NCBI RefSeq assembly: GCF_016757965.1
Contig: NZ_JAEKIW010000016.1
Coordinates: 1 to 60,359, forward strand
DNA: 60,359 nt
DNA from: Archaeoglobus neptunius
GTDB taxonomy: Archaea > Halobacteriota > Archaeoglobi > Archaeoglobales > Archaeoglobaceae
Reading direction: 5' to 3'
The position numbers were made by a program, and so were the translations under genes. The first letter of the stretch is position 1. The number at the start of each line of letters is the position of its first letter. Of this stretch, positions 50,922 through 60,259 are shown in pieces. The notes under the pieces are model-generated. The model was not told the origin of the DNA. It saw only the letters and a program-made list of their open reading frames with translations, and did not search any database.

Positions 50922-52067
50922 ATGGATAGGAGGTTCCTGCTCTTTGTCCTGTTTGGCACGCTGGCCACTTCCACCATGATGAATGCACCGGCCATATTCG
51001 TCGGTTATGGACTGGTTTATCTCGTGATGCTTCTTGCTTCGTGGCTGTTCAACCCAAAAAAAGCCTTTTTCGCGGTGTTGCTTAGCACCCTGTTATCGTT
51101 ACCGATTCTGCTGATGACAAAAGCCGTTTTTGTGGAGGTGGCAGTTCTCAACGTTATTGTGAGAGCTCCAATTGCTTATGTGGCGTCATATGTAAGGTGG
51201 CGGAACGGTTTGCTCTCCTCAACCTTTACCCTGTCGGCACTTGAAACTTTCACTGCACTTCTCATCGCAATTCTATACTTCGGAGATGATGGCATACATG
51301 CGTCTCTCTCCATTTTCGGAATCCTGCTTGCACCTTTCGGATACGTGGTATACATGGCGATAGAAAACGGGGAGAAACTCAAAGCCACAGCGGGATTGTT
51401 TGCAGCATTTCTCTTTTACCTTTCACTGGTAACGTTTCCGGTTTTAGTCACCGTATTTTCATCCCTGCTTGCAGTTCCCCTTCTGACAAGGCGATCCAGG
51501 TCTCTGCTTGCACTTACTCTGGTTTTGCTCTTTGCGTCCTCTGCCTACGCCCTGACAGCAGATGACGGATTCAAAAACAACCTTAAGATTTCACTCTACC
51601 CGTTCAACCCCAAAAGCTGGAGTGAGGAGAGATGGAAACAGGAGAGCGGACTCTGTCCTGAGATGAGCGACGTCTTTGTCAACACTCACACGCCGGAAAG
51701 GCTTAGAATTATTGGAAGCTGCATAGAGATTACAGGAATTGTGAAAAAACCACCGTTTGTAGCAGGAGATGGCGACTACTGCTTTGATATCATCCCGGAT
51801 AATAAAAACGCTCTCGGCATTGGGAACTACGTTCTGAGGAGGGGGGCACTGCACGTGGAGGTGGTTCCGAGGGATCAGATTGAGGTCTTAACGCCAGTTC
51901 AGGGTGTCTGTCCCGGCGATCTGGTGAAGGTCAGGGGAGTCTGGGTTGTCGACACAGATCACGGTATGTGGACGGAAGTCCATCCGGCATTCAAGATTGA
52001 AATCCTGAAATCTGGAGCGGATAGGCGGTGGCCTGAGTGTGTGATCGGGAAGGAGTTCGAGGAGTAA
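50922..52067 (+). CDS. Polytopic membrane protein with C-terminal outer domain
   Basis: 381 residues. About seven membrane helices in the first ~210 residues (e.g. GYGLVYLVMLLASWLF and SLPILLMTKAVFVEVAVLNV), the last of which (LALTLVLLFASSAYA) ends like a signal sequence. A ~165-residue beta-rich domain follows with CPGDLVKVRGVWVVDTDHGM and WTEVHPAFKIEIL, a phrase seen in OB-fold-like exported domains. Function unknown. Its ATG has GGTAGAAT upstream. Confidence 0.65.
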   Translation: MDRRFLLFVLFGTLATSTMMNAPAIFVGYGLVYLVMLLASWLFNPKKAFFAVLLSTLLSLPILLMTKAVFVEVAVLNVIVRAPIAYVASYVRWRNGLLSSTFTLSALETFTALLIAILYFGDDGIHASLSIFGILLAPFGYVVYMAIENGEKLKATAGLFAAFLFYLSLVTFPVLVTVFSSLLAVPLLTRRSRSLLALTLVLLFASSAYALTADDGFKNNLKISLYPFNPKSWSEERWKQESGLCPEMSDVFVNTHTPERLRIIGSCIEITGIVKKPPFVAGDGDYCFDIIPDNKNALGIGNYVLRRGALHVEVVPRDQIEVLTPVQGVCPGDLVKVRGVWVVDTDHGMWTEVHPAFKIEILKSGADRRWPECVIGKEFEE

Positions 52068-52114
52068 AGTTGGAACGTCTAAAAGTTTATAATTGATTGT
52101 TTGCAGTAATTTTC

Positions 52115-52681
52115 ATGGATGAAATTGAATTTGCCACCAGGCTCCACGGCCATCTCAGCCCGGGCGTAGCCTTGGGAATAAGGATGGCCAGAATAGCGTA
52201 CTCCAGGCTTAATGTGGGCTTTCGGGGAAAAGGTCTTGTCGGAATTGCTGAAACCAGCATGTGCATCCCTGATGCGCTTCAGATTGTTGCCGGAACAACC
52301 CCGGGAAACAGAAATCTGGTGGTCAGGGATTACGGAAAGCTTGCCCTTTCCATTGTGAGGTTCGATACAAAAGAAGGATACAGGGTGGCGATAAGAAAAG
52401 AAGCCGCCAGCGAATCTGAATTGATCAGGAAGTTTTTATTCAGGCTTGGGAAGCTCAGCAGGGAGGATGAGAAAGTGCTTGCAGAGGAGTTTCTTTCGCT
52501 CGATGAGAGGTTTTTTGATGTTAAAAAGATAAGGCTGACAATTCCGGTAGGGGGGATCAAGGAACCGATAGTTGAATGCGAGGTTTGTGGGGAACTTCAG
52601 CCTGCTGATTACGTTGTTGAAAAAGACGGTGGGAGAATCTGTTTTACCTGCAGTGGTGATGTGTATTTTGAGGTAATTTAA
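52115..52681 (+). CDS. FmdE-like protein
   Basis: 189 residues from ATG 52115. RLHGHLSPGVALGIRMARIA is the FmdE motif with Ser in place of the usual Cys (LCPG), then ETSMCIPDALQIVAGTTPGN and VRDYGKLALSIVRF; C-terminal zinc site CEVCGE and CFTC. FmdE proteins sit near molybdenum/tungsten formylmethanofuran dehydrogenases, but their exact job is not clear. Ser replacing Cys makes metal binding there doubtful. Confidence 0.8.
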   Translation: MDEIEFATRLHGHLSPGVALGIRMARIAYSRLNVGFRGKGLVGIAETSMCIPDALQIVAGTTPGNRNLVVRDYGKLALSIVRFDTKEGYRVAIRKEAASESELIRKFLFRLGKLSREDEKVLAEEFLSLDERFFDVKKIRLTIPVGGIKEPIVECEVCGELQPADYVVEKDGGRICFTCSGDVYFEVI

Positions 52682-52745
52682 CACCGAAAATTTTAGGGAT
52701 AATTGTTAAAAAATTGCTTGCCAAAGTACAATTGGGGGTGATCTG

Positions 52746-55442
52746 GTGGGTTTAAGTAGAAGGGATTTTCTTAAAATTACCGCCCTTAGCAGTGCTGTTC
52801 TGACGGGTATGCAAACAGAATATTTCAGAAAGGCCATTGCTCAGCAGAGTCCGGACGAAAAGTTCGAGATTGTAAGGTCTGTTTGCTCACCAAACTGCAC
52901 TGGAGCATGTGCATTCGATGCAATGGTTTATAAGGGAAGGATTGAGACCCTCACCCAGTCGGCCGACTATCCTGAGCCAGAATACAATCCTCGAGGATGC
53001 CTGAGAGGGCAGTCAATGGTGAACCTCATTTACGGTCCTGACAGGCTAAAGAGACCGCTGATCAGGGCAGGAAGGAGAGGGGAGGGTAAGTTCAGGGCTG
53101 TAAGCTGGGATGAAGCTCTCGATTACGCAGCAGACAGGCTGGCTGAAATAATGAGAAAATATGGGCCGGAATCTGTAGCCGTATCCGTGCAGGTTCCTGG
53201 AACCGGGTACGTCCACAAGGGGGCTCTTGTCAGACTGGCGAGCATGTTTGGCTGGAGCGTGATTCATGGCTACACGATGAACGGAGATCTCCCGGCCTTC
53301 TGGTCCCAGACCTTTGGTGTTCAGACGGAGGAATTTGAGTCCCTCGAATGGATGAAATCGAGGTACATAGCAGTATTTGGATCAAATGTGATGGTAACAA
53401 GACTTCCAGATGCCAAATTCCTCACCTTGGCAAGGGAGAGGGGGGCGAAGCTCATCGTGGTTGATCCGAACTTCAATCCAACGGCAGCGAAGGCTGATGA
53501 GTGGATTCAGATAAACCCCTCTACAGACGCAGCTCTGGCCCTGGGCATTGCTCACGAGATAATCAGGCGAAAGCTTTACGACGAGGATTTTGTGAAAACG
53601 TACACAGATCTTCCCATTCTCGTCAGGCTGGATACGAAAAAGAGGCTCAGGGCTTACGATGTAAGGGGGATCCAGGATGAGGCGGAGAAGCTGAAAAGCA
53701 GGATTCCTGAGTACAGGGATGTATTCGTTGTGTACGATGAGAAGAGAGGCTTTGTTCCTGTCGATCCGGAAACGCTGGAGAGGAACTTCAATCCGGTTCT
53801 TGAGGGTGACTTCGAAGTAGAGTTGGTGAGTGGGGACGTCGTGAAGGTTAAACCCGTATTTCAGCTTCTTAAGGAGGAGCTGGCTGGCTATACTCCAGAA
53901 AAGGTTGCTGAAATCATCGTTCCACCAAACAGAGAAAGAAGAGATTACGTTGAGATCCTAAGAAGGCTGGCGGTTGAAATGGCTACGGTTAAACCGCTGC
54001 ACATCATTTACGGTGCGAGTAATTACCAGTGGTTCCATGGGGACCTTAAAGGTAGGGCCCTCTCGCTGATAGTGGCGTTGACGGGTAACGTAGGGAAAAG
54101 TGGGGCCGGAATATCTACCTATGCCGGGCAGTTCAAGATTCGCTGGCCGATCGGAGTTTGGTGGAGCTTTAAGGGTAGGAAAAGCAAATGGGTTACGTAT
54201 CTCCTATGGATGAACAGAGAATACAGACAAGGTGAGGAGTTCAGGAAGTACAACAGGGAAACACCCTACCCTGAAAACGATGTTAAGGCCTTTGTTTTCG
54301 GCTGGAACAATCCGTTCGATCAGCATAATATGGCCAACAGGATGATTGAGTACGCTGAGAAAAACGATCTCGAGTTTATCCTCGCCATTGATTTCCAGAT
54401 GACGACGTCCTGCAAGTGGGCCGATGTGGTTCTCCCCGGAGTTGCATGGTACGAGAAGTACGAGCTCACGGCCACGATTTTGCATCCTTACGTGCAGATC
54501 CAGAAACCGGCAATCGCGCCGTTGTTCGAGTGCATGCCTGAGATCTGGATCATAAAGGAGCTGGCAAAAAGACTGGTGGAGAGATGGGATGATGAGGAAC
54601 TTAAGGGGAGTGTGGCGGAATTCTATCCGGACCCGCAGCTATTCGTGGAAGAGGAGAGAGCAAGATCCAATGGAGAGTGGAGTCTTGGCCTTGCGAGAGA
54701 GATTGCCAACAAAGCCTCTTTAAAGGCGATCGATCTCATGCTCGAAAAAGGGGGAGAGCTGGTTGAGGGAATAACTCTTGAAAAGCTGATGAAAGGACCT
54801 GTCCGGCTCAACCTGCCCACACCCAATAGACGGCAGATTCCATTCTGGGAGCAGATAAATCTGAAGAAGCCGTTTCCACCACAATCCTTCCCTGTTCCCA
54901 TATCGAAAACTGCTAGATTCGTCAAAAGCGGTAGAATAGAGTTTTACAAGGAAGAGGACGTCTTCATAGACTTTGGAGAGACTCTTCCGGTACACAAGGA
55001 ACCGTTCATCGATACCGAGTATAAAAGGAATCCGGAAGCGGCGATGAAATACAGGTATGTCTACGTAACGAGAAATGCTCTCTACAGGGTTCATTCCACT
55101 CACAGCAACAACATAACAATGCTCGAACTGCAGGACTACAAACCCAGGGTCTGGATGAATCCGGAGACTGCAAGGGAGAAGGGGATAGAGGAGGGAGACC
55201 TCGTTGAAGTCTACAACGATCGTGGAAGCGTCACTGGATATGCGGTCATGGATGCCGGCATTCATCCCTCCGTGATAGTTTTTGAGCAGGGGTGGTGGAG
55301 CAGATACCTGAGGGGGAGGTCGTACAATACCCTCACATATCCGTGGATCAAGGCAACACATCTCGCTTACTTTGTTCCCGGCATATGGGAGCCAACGACG
55401 GCGTGGAATGAGGCTGCATGTGATGTGAGAAAGCTGCAGTGA
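52746..55442 (+). CDS. Type II molybdopterin oxidoreductase catalytic subunit (Tat-exported)
   Basis: 898 residues; GTG start with GGGGGTGATCT upstream. Tat signal (SRRDFLK at 4-10, hydrophobic to ~22). 4Fe-4S motif C47-x3-C51-x3-C55-x29-C85. YTMNGDLPAFWSQTFG has D181 at the Mo-ligand Asp position of the NarG/DdhA/SerA/ClrA (type II DMSO reductase) group. Domains in order: Fe-S, MGD-binding halves, and C-terminal MGD cap (~770-898). Likely substrates include nitrate, chlorate, perchlorate, selenate or a sulfur oxide; sequence does not decide. Archaeoglobus has a related gene set implicated in (per)chlorate reduction. Confidence 0.92.
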   Translation: MGLSRRDFLKITALSSAVLTGMQTEYFRKAIAQQSPDEKFEIVRSVCSPNCTGACAFDAMVYKGRIETLTQSADYPEPEYNPRGCLRGQSMVNLIYGPDRLKRPLIRAGRRGEGKFRAVSWDEALDYAADRLAEIMRKYGPESVAVSVQVPGTGYVHKGALVRLASMFGWSVIHGYTMNGDLPAFWSQTFGVQTEEFESLEWMKSRYIAVFGSNVMVTRLPDAKFLTLARERGAKLIVVDPNFNPTAAKADEWIQINPSTDAALALGIAHEIIRRKLYDEDFVKTYTDLPILVRLDTKKRLRAYDVRGIQDEAEKLKSRIPEYRDVFVVYDEKRGFVPVDPETLERNFNPVLEGDFEVELVSGDVVKVKPVFQLLKEELAGYTPEKVAEIIVPPNRERRDYVEILRRLAVEMATVKPLHIIYGASNYQWFHGDLKGRALSLIVALTGNVGKSGAGISTYAGQFKIRWPIGVWWSFKGRKSKWVTYLLWMNREYRQGEEFRKYNRETPYPENDVKAFVFGWNNPFDQHNMANRMIEYAEKNDLEFILAIDFQMTTSCKWADVVLPGVAWYEKYELTATILHPYVQIQKPAIAPLFECMPEIWIIKELAKRLVERWDDEELKGSVAEFYPDPQLFVEEERARSNGEWSLGLAREIANKASLKAIDLMLEKGGELVEGITLEKLMKGPVRLNLPTPNRRQIPFWEQINLKKPFPPQSFPVPISKTARFVKSGRIEFYKEEDVFIDFGETLPVHKEPFIDTEYKRNPEAAMKYRYVYVTRNALYRVHSTHSNNITMLELQDYKPRVWMNPETAREKGIEEGDLVEVYNDRGSVTGYAVMDAGIHPSVIVFEQGWWSRYLRGRSYNTLTYPWIKATHLAYFVPGIWEPTTAWNEAACDVRKLQ

Positions 55443-55451
55443 GGTGATGAT

Positions 55452-56201
55452 ATGGTCAGATACGGCATGGTTATTGACCTCAATCGGTGCATAGGATGCA
55501 GGAGCTGTGCAGTTATCTGCAAGATCCACAACTCGCTCCCTCCCGGCACCTGGTGGCACAGGGTGGAGACAATAGGGGCTAGGGAGCATCAGGTTTCTGT
55601 CGGGGAATTTCCGAACCTGACCGAGGTTTTCCTGCCGGTTCCGTGCATGCACTGCGACAACCCTCCGTGTGTGAAGGTCTGTCCTGTCGGAGCTACATGG
55701 AAGAGGGAGGATGGCGTTGTGCTCGTCGATTTTGAGAGGTGTATAGGTTGCAGGTACTGCATGACTGCCTGTCCCTATGGCGTGAGACAGTTCAACTGGC
55801 AGGACAGCGAGGAGAGCTTTAAGGAGGGTTTCAGGGTTACGGGATTTGAAGAGGGGTTTGTTGAAGGTTACAAATACGGATATCCGGTCGATCACAGAAC
55901 AAAGGATGGGAGACTCGTATACACGCCTGAGAGACCAAGGGGTGTTGTGGAAAAGTGCACGTTCTGTGTTCAGTATATTGATCAGGGGTTGAAACCGGCA
56001 TGTGTGAGGGGTTGTCCCGGAAACGCCAGAATCTTTGGAGATCTTGACGATCCCACCAGTGAAATTTCGGTAATACTCAAGGACAGGCCGTATGTGAAGT
56101 TGCTGGAGGATATGGGGACGGAGCCAAAAGTATTCTACATACCACCTGTGAGGAAGGAGAGGGGAGTTGTGAGATACTCTGCGAGTATGGAGGAGGATTA
56201 A
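55452..56201 (+). CDS. 4Fe-4S electron-transfer subunit
   Basis: 249 residues with four Cys-rich motifs: CIGCRSCAVICK, CMHCDNPPCVKVCP, CIGCRYCMTACPYG and CTFC...C...CPGNA. The first three are of the DMSO-reductase beta type. It takes electrons from the NrfD-like anchor to the Mo subunit. Starts 9 bases after the catalytic subunit. Confidence 0.92.
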   Translation: MVRYGMVIDLNRCIGCRSCAVICKIHNSLPPGTWWHRVETIGAREHQVSVGEFPNLTEVFLPVPCMHCDNPPCVKVCPVGATWKREDGVVLVDFERCIGCRYCMTACPYGVRQFNWQDSEESFKEGFRVTGFEEGFVEGYKYGYPVDHRTKDGRLVYTPERPRGVVEKCTFCVQYIDQGLKPACVRGCPGNARIFGDLDDPTSEISVILKDRPYVKLLEDMGTEPKVFYIPPVRKERGVVRYSASMEED

Positions 56202-56202
56202 G

Positions 56203-57408
56203 ATGAGAAAGATAGTTTTTGCCGTGCTGATTGTAATTGCCATCGCTGGAATTGCTGCGTGGATTTACCAACTGCAGACGGGACTTATAGTTACGAACAT
56301 GAGAAATCCGTTCTCATGGGGACTTTACATTGCAATGTGGGCATTTTTTGTGGGGACTGCTGCAGGCGGCCTTGTGGTTTCTTCGGCCATCTATATATTC
56401 GGTGCCAAGGAGTTCAAGCCCATAGCACCCGTAGCATCTACAACGGCCTTCATCTTCGCTGTTGGGGCTATGGTGATGATTCTTCCCGATCTTGGCAGGG
56501 TGGACAGGATATTTAACATGTTTCTCTATCCCAACTTTCAGTCCATGCTCCCCTGGGATCTGGTTGTGCTGTCTACCTACGCCCTTCTTTCTGCCATCTA
56601 TACTTACGTTCTTCTCATGCCAGGAATAGCGGAGAGGGGAATTCTTGGATTTGGGGTGGGAGGTAATGTTGAGGATCTGAAAGCAAGGTCTGAGAGATAT
56701 GCGAAAATCCTTGCTCCAATCGCCCTGCCATTCGCAATTCTCATACATACCGTTACAGCATGGGTTCTCGCAACCCAGCTCTCCCGTGCCTGGTGGTATG
56801 GTGGTCTGCTTGCACCGACTTTTATAGCTGCAGCCATCGCTACGGGTCCTGCTGTTGTAATACTTGCCAGCCTCCTCGTACACGGGTATCCGGATAGGCT
56901 AAAAAATGCATACGGATTGCTTGCAAAAATATCCGCAGCATCCTCAGCAGCTCTGCTTTTCATGTACTACAACGACTTTGTAGTGAGATACTGGTGGGGA
57001 AAGGGACTTGATTTCGATGCACTGGCAATTGTTTTCAGAGACTACATTTACATACACTTTCTCGAAGTGTTTTTCATCATACTCTCCATTGTGCTGCTAG
57101 CAAAAGCCAGAAGTGCTGCAAGACTTGTGGCCGGAAGCCTGTCGGTGAACATGGGAGTCCTCTTCCACAGATACCTTCTTATGCCACCATCATACAACGT
57201 TATGCCCTTCCAGATAGAGGGCTGGTCTTATCCGATAGCTGTCGGTGAGCTGAGGGGCTCGCTGATGAACCCGCTTCCTGTGTTTGTTGACCACTGGGCT
57301 TACTCGCCATCTCCCGTTGAGATCACGATCGCTGCAGGAATCACCGCAATTCTTGTTCTCACCCTTATGCTGCTTCTGAGAATACTGCCTGTGGATGTGG
57401 AGATATGA
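56203..57408 (+). CDS. NrfD/PsrC-like membrane subunit
   Basis: 401 residues, about ten membrane helices (e.g. VFAVLIVIAIAGIAAWIY, GLYIAMWAFFVGTAAGGLVV). It would oxidise menaquinol and pass electrons on. Catalytic subunits of type II usually pair with a haem-b gamma chain; here an NrfD protein is used instead. Overlaps the chaperone gene by 4 bases. Confidence 0.9.
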   Translation: MRKIVFAVLIVIAIAGIAAWIYQLQTGLIVTNMRNPFSWGLYIAMWAFFVGTAAGGLVVSSAIYIFGAKEFKPIAPVASTTAFIFAVGAMVMILPDLGRVDRIFNMFLYPNFQSMLPWDLVVLSTYALLSAIYTYVLLMPGIAERGILGFGVGGNVEDLKARSERYAKILAPIALPFAILIHTVTAWVLATQLSRAWWYGGLLAPTFIAAAIATGPAVVILASLLVHGYPDRLKNAYGLLAKISAASSAALLFMYYNDFVVRYWWGKGLDFDALAIVFRDYIYIHFLEVFFIILSIVLLAKARSAARLVAGSLSVNMGVLFHRYLLMPPSYNVMPFQIEGWSYPIAVGELRGSLMNPLPVFVDHWAYSPSPVEITIAAGITAILVLTLMLLLRILPVDVEI

Positions 57409-57875
57409 AAGAGTTCAAGCTTTTTTCAATCCTTTTTTCATATCCAGACGATGGGAAAATAAAGACTGCACTGGATTTGTCCAGGGAACTGGGATTCCGG
57501 GAAATAGAAGAGCTGCTGAAGAGTGTCAGTCTTCGGGAGCTTGAGGTGGAGTACACCTCGATATTCGTTTCTGCCCATCCTTCCATCCCATGCCCACCGT
57601 ATCAGTCCTTTTTCGAGGAAGGGAGCGTGTATGGCAGGTCTTCGGTCAGGATGAGGGAACTGTACCGTGACTTCGGTCTGGAATACATCTATGAATCTGA
57701 ACCTGCAGATCACATTTCCGTGGAGCTGGAGTTTCTCTCGATCCACCCGAATCTTGTGGATGAGTTCAGAGAGTGGTTCGAGAGATTTGCTGAATGTGTG
57801 AAAAGGAGGTCAAAGCTTTACCGACCTATTGCTACTGCGTTTATGAATTTTCTGGAAAGTCTGAATCAGTCGTAG
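57405..57875 (+). CDS. TorD/DmsD-family chaperone
   Basis: 156 residues. LEVEYTSIFVSAHPSIPCPP and EPADHISVELEFLSI are family motifs. It would hold the Mo subunit until the cofactor is in place. Convergent with moeA, overlapping by 10 bp. Confidence 0.87.
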   Translation: MKEFKLFSILFSYPDDGKIKTALDLSRELGFREIEELLKSVSLRELEVEYTSIFVSAHPSIPCPPYQSFFEEGSVYGRSSVRMRELYRDFGLEYIYESEPADHISVELEFLSIHPNLVDEFREWFERFAECVKRRSKLYRPIATAFMNFLESLNQS

Positions 57876-59053
57876 AGGTTAACCTCCACTTCTTCACCTT
57901 TTTTCAGATCTCTGTCGGTTACAACGAATCCGTCGGAAAGCGTGCTTCTTGACATTGCGGAGACAAGACTAACTTCATATCTGTCGTCCGGAATTATCGA
58001 TACGTGTGAGTGTCTGAAACCTGCCGGAAATGCGTAACCGTTCTCGATCTTAACAAAGAGGTAATAGCTGAATCCCCTGGTGGGTAGTATAACGTCTGCG
58101 GCAATTTTCGCCCTTACTTTTGGAAATGGTCTGTTTCCGAGGAAGTACCTTCTTAAGGATAGCATTGCGGTAAAAGCTCCGGCAGGTTTACCCGGAAGGG
58201 CGAATACGGGCTTTTCTTTCACTACAGCAACAACCATGGGCTTACCGGGTCTCTGTCTTACCCTGTAAAGCAGCAGATCGCCCATTTTTGAAAGAACTCT
58301 GATGATGTAGTCCTTCTTTCCGACACTTACACCTCCGCTCGTAAGAACGACGTCATAATCTTCAACTCCTCTCTCGATCATCTCTCTAACCTCTGACTCA
58401 TCATCTCCAGCCGTACCAAGAAACTCGACTTTGCATCCCCATTTTCTTAAAAAAGCCATTATCATCGCCGAATTTGAATCTCTGATTATACCCTTTTTTA
58501 TCTCGTCACCATTGGAAAATACAGCCGCTCTCAGCCTTCTGTAGACCCTCACGTGATCAACCCCTGCACTCTTCAGAGCAGCGATTTCCTGGGGATTCAG
58601 CACGACGTTTTTACTGAGTATGATGTCTCTAGCCCTGATTTCGCTGCCTCTCTTTAGTACGTACTTCCCCCTATCCACATTCCCGGTTATGACCATGATA
58701 CCGTTCTTTTCGGCAGTTATCTCCACCTTAACCACAGTATCAGTGTTTAAAGGCATCCTGGCTCCGGTGGTGATGTAGTAGCACTCGTCATCTCCAGCCC
58801 TGTAGTCATTCAGGTCTCCTGCATAAATTTCGCCCACAACCCTGTACTTCCTTCTCCCGAACTTCACAGCATATCCGTCCATCGTTGCAATATCGAACTG
58901 TGGTAGATCAAGTGGAGATTTAACATCCTCTGCAAGCTCTCTTCCAGCAGCATCCTCGACTCTAACGAGTTCGGTATCTCTGCGGTAGTAGTATCTTGAC
59001 CTCAGTTCCTCGACAATCCTGGCAGTCTCATCGATCGTGACGAGTTCTCTCAT
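57866..59053 (-). CDS. moeA: Molybdopterin molybdenumtransferase
   Basis: 395 residues: LPQFDIATMDGYAVKF, ITTGARMPLNTDTVV, SGGVSVGKKDYI and ALPGKPAGAF. It ligates Mo (or W) into molybdopterin and so could mature the enzyme at 52746. Confidence 0.93.
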   Translation of the reverse strand: MRELVTIDETARIVEELRSRYYYRRDTELVRVEDAAGRELAEDVKSPLDLPQFDIATMDGYAVKFGRRKYRVVGEIYAGDLNDYRAGDDECYYITTGARMPLNTDTVVKVEITAEKNGIMVITGNVDRGKYVLKRGSEIRARDIILSKNVVLNPQEIAALKSAGVDHVRVYRRLRAAVFSNGDEIKKGIIRDSNSAMIMAFLRKWGCKVEFLGTAGDDESEVREMIERGVEDYDVVLTSGGVSVGKKDYIIRVLSKMGDLLLYRVRQRPGKPMVVAVVKEKPVFALPGKPAGAFTAMLSLRRYFLGNRPFPKVRAKIAADVILPTRGFSYYLFVKIENGYAFPAGFRHSHVSIIPDDRYEVSLVSAMSRSTLSDGFVVTDRDLKKGEEVEVNLYD

Positions 59054-59458
59054 TGAATCCCTTTTTATTTATTGTGCTTAAAGATGTTGTGTCCTGACCT
59101 TCTGACGTTAAATACATGTAAAAAGTCAAGGGCAAAAATTGGCCAAATAGGATTTGGATTATCAGAATAAAGCTGCACCTCGGAAATACACAGTGCTTCT
59201 GACAGCGAGATTAAGCCTTAGGATGCTTCCTGAAAGATAACGCCTTCAGTGTGCCTGCTGAAGCATCATCGAGTTCATGCAGGGAGGGACGTTAACTTAA
59301 GGAAATGGTTCGTGGAATGCCATTTCGACGAGGATGAGAGGCTGAGGATCATAAGACTCCACATCGTGAAGCAAGAGGTTCTAACTCTATGAAACTTCCA
59401 AGAGACATGAGCGGTGAATTAGAAAGTTTTTCGAAATAATGGTGTTAATGACGTTCTA
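59054..59458. other. About 400 bp without a recognisable gene
   Basis: A plus-strand stretch near 59288-59392 reads NLRKWFVECHFDEDERLRI without stop, then ends, but no start or family is clear. It could be part of a broken gene. No repeats or RNA genes were found here. Confidence 0.3.
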
Positions 59459-59560
59459 ATGGTCGGGCTTAGAGATTGCATCATGGCGCACAACACAAGA
59501 AGCTTGGACGTTCAGAAATGGGATGGAAAACGTTTTGAAGAGTTGTGGGGGGTTGGAGAT

Positions 59561-59881
59561 ATGACAACCATTTTCATAGATATTGAAAAAGAGATTGCGC
59601 CAATTGTAGGATCAAGAGATGTTGTAAAAGCTTTCGAAAGAAGAATGGATACTGCGAAAAAGATAATACTGGATTTCAAGAACGTCGAATTCGCTTCGAG
59701 GTCCGCTGCGCATGTGTTGTTGGAATATAAGAGAAACAATCCAGATAAAGTTATCGAGTTTCGCAACATGAATCAATCTGTGGAGAAGATGTTTTATCTG
59801 GTAGAGGCACAATTAGAGGGGCGCGCAAATAAAGACAAATTGAAATCTGTAGGCATAGAAGTTATGGAGCTTGTGGCGTAA
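59561..59881 (+). CDS. STAS-like (DUF4325-type) protein
   Basis: 106 residues from ATG 59561, which has GGAG upstream; the frame runs back to 59459 without a good start. KIILDFKNVEFASRSAAHVL matches the STAS-like strand-helix with the Ser of this family. Such domains are small signalling or partner modules, often encoded with ATPases or phosphatases. It differs in AT content from its left neighbours. Confidence 0.65.
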   Translation: MTTIFIDIEKEIAPIVGSRDVVKAFERRMDTAKKIILDFKNVEFASRSAAHVLLEYKRNNPDKVIEFRNMNQSVEKMFYLVEAQLEGRANKDKLKSVGIEVMELVA

Positions 59882-59887
59882 CATTTC

Positions 59888-60259
59888 ATGCTAAGAAGTA
59901 TGAAAAGAGTTAGTGTCACAAATTTCGATGATGTTAGTTTGCTTCAGCAGCTGAGAAACATTTACAAAATTTTTAAAGGAAATGGGATGGATGAACGGCT
60001 TTTGTTTGACATGCAGTCTACTACGTGGGTTGTGCCGTTATTAGTGTTACCGATAGCTACATACGAGACACAAAAAGTGAATATGAGTTGCCGAGAAATC
60101 AAAATGTCAGAAGTGATTGATTTTCCGGATGGCATTTCACCCTCGAACAAATTGAAAACAGAGGTGGAAGTTCATACATCCCGATCTGCGTTCTTTACAA
60201 ATACAACCAAGAGAGGAAGAATTTACAGTCGAAGGCTGATGGAGGAATTGTTTGGCTGA
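59888..60259 (+). CDS. Second small protein, possibly also STAS-like
   Basis: 123 residues, 6 bases after the STAS-like gene. RLLFDMQSTTWVVPLLVLPI resembles a strand-helix like that of the neighbour (STAS-like with TW replacing the Ser helix), then PDGISPSNKLKTEVEVHTS. The assignment is weak. The pair may form a two-part module. Base composition is AT-richer than the molybdoenzyme operon. No downstream partner is visible within the last 100 bases. Confidence 0.45.
   Translation: MLRSMKRVSVTNFDDVSLLQQLRNIYKIFKGNGMDERLLFDMQSTTWVVPLLVLPIATYETQKVNMSCREIKMSEVIDFPDGISPSNKLKTEVEVHTSRSAFFTNTTKRGRIYSRRLMEELFG

Noticed and set aside
54720-56243. 507-codon frame on the minus strand across the Mo enzyme and Fe-S subunit genes
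   Set aside because: It is antisense to two genes with full motif sets and its protein is rich in improbable composition (His, Pro, Ser and Arg).
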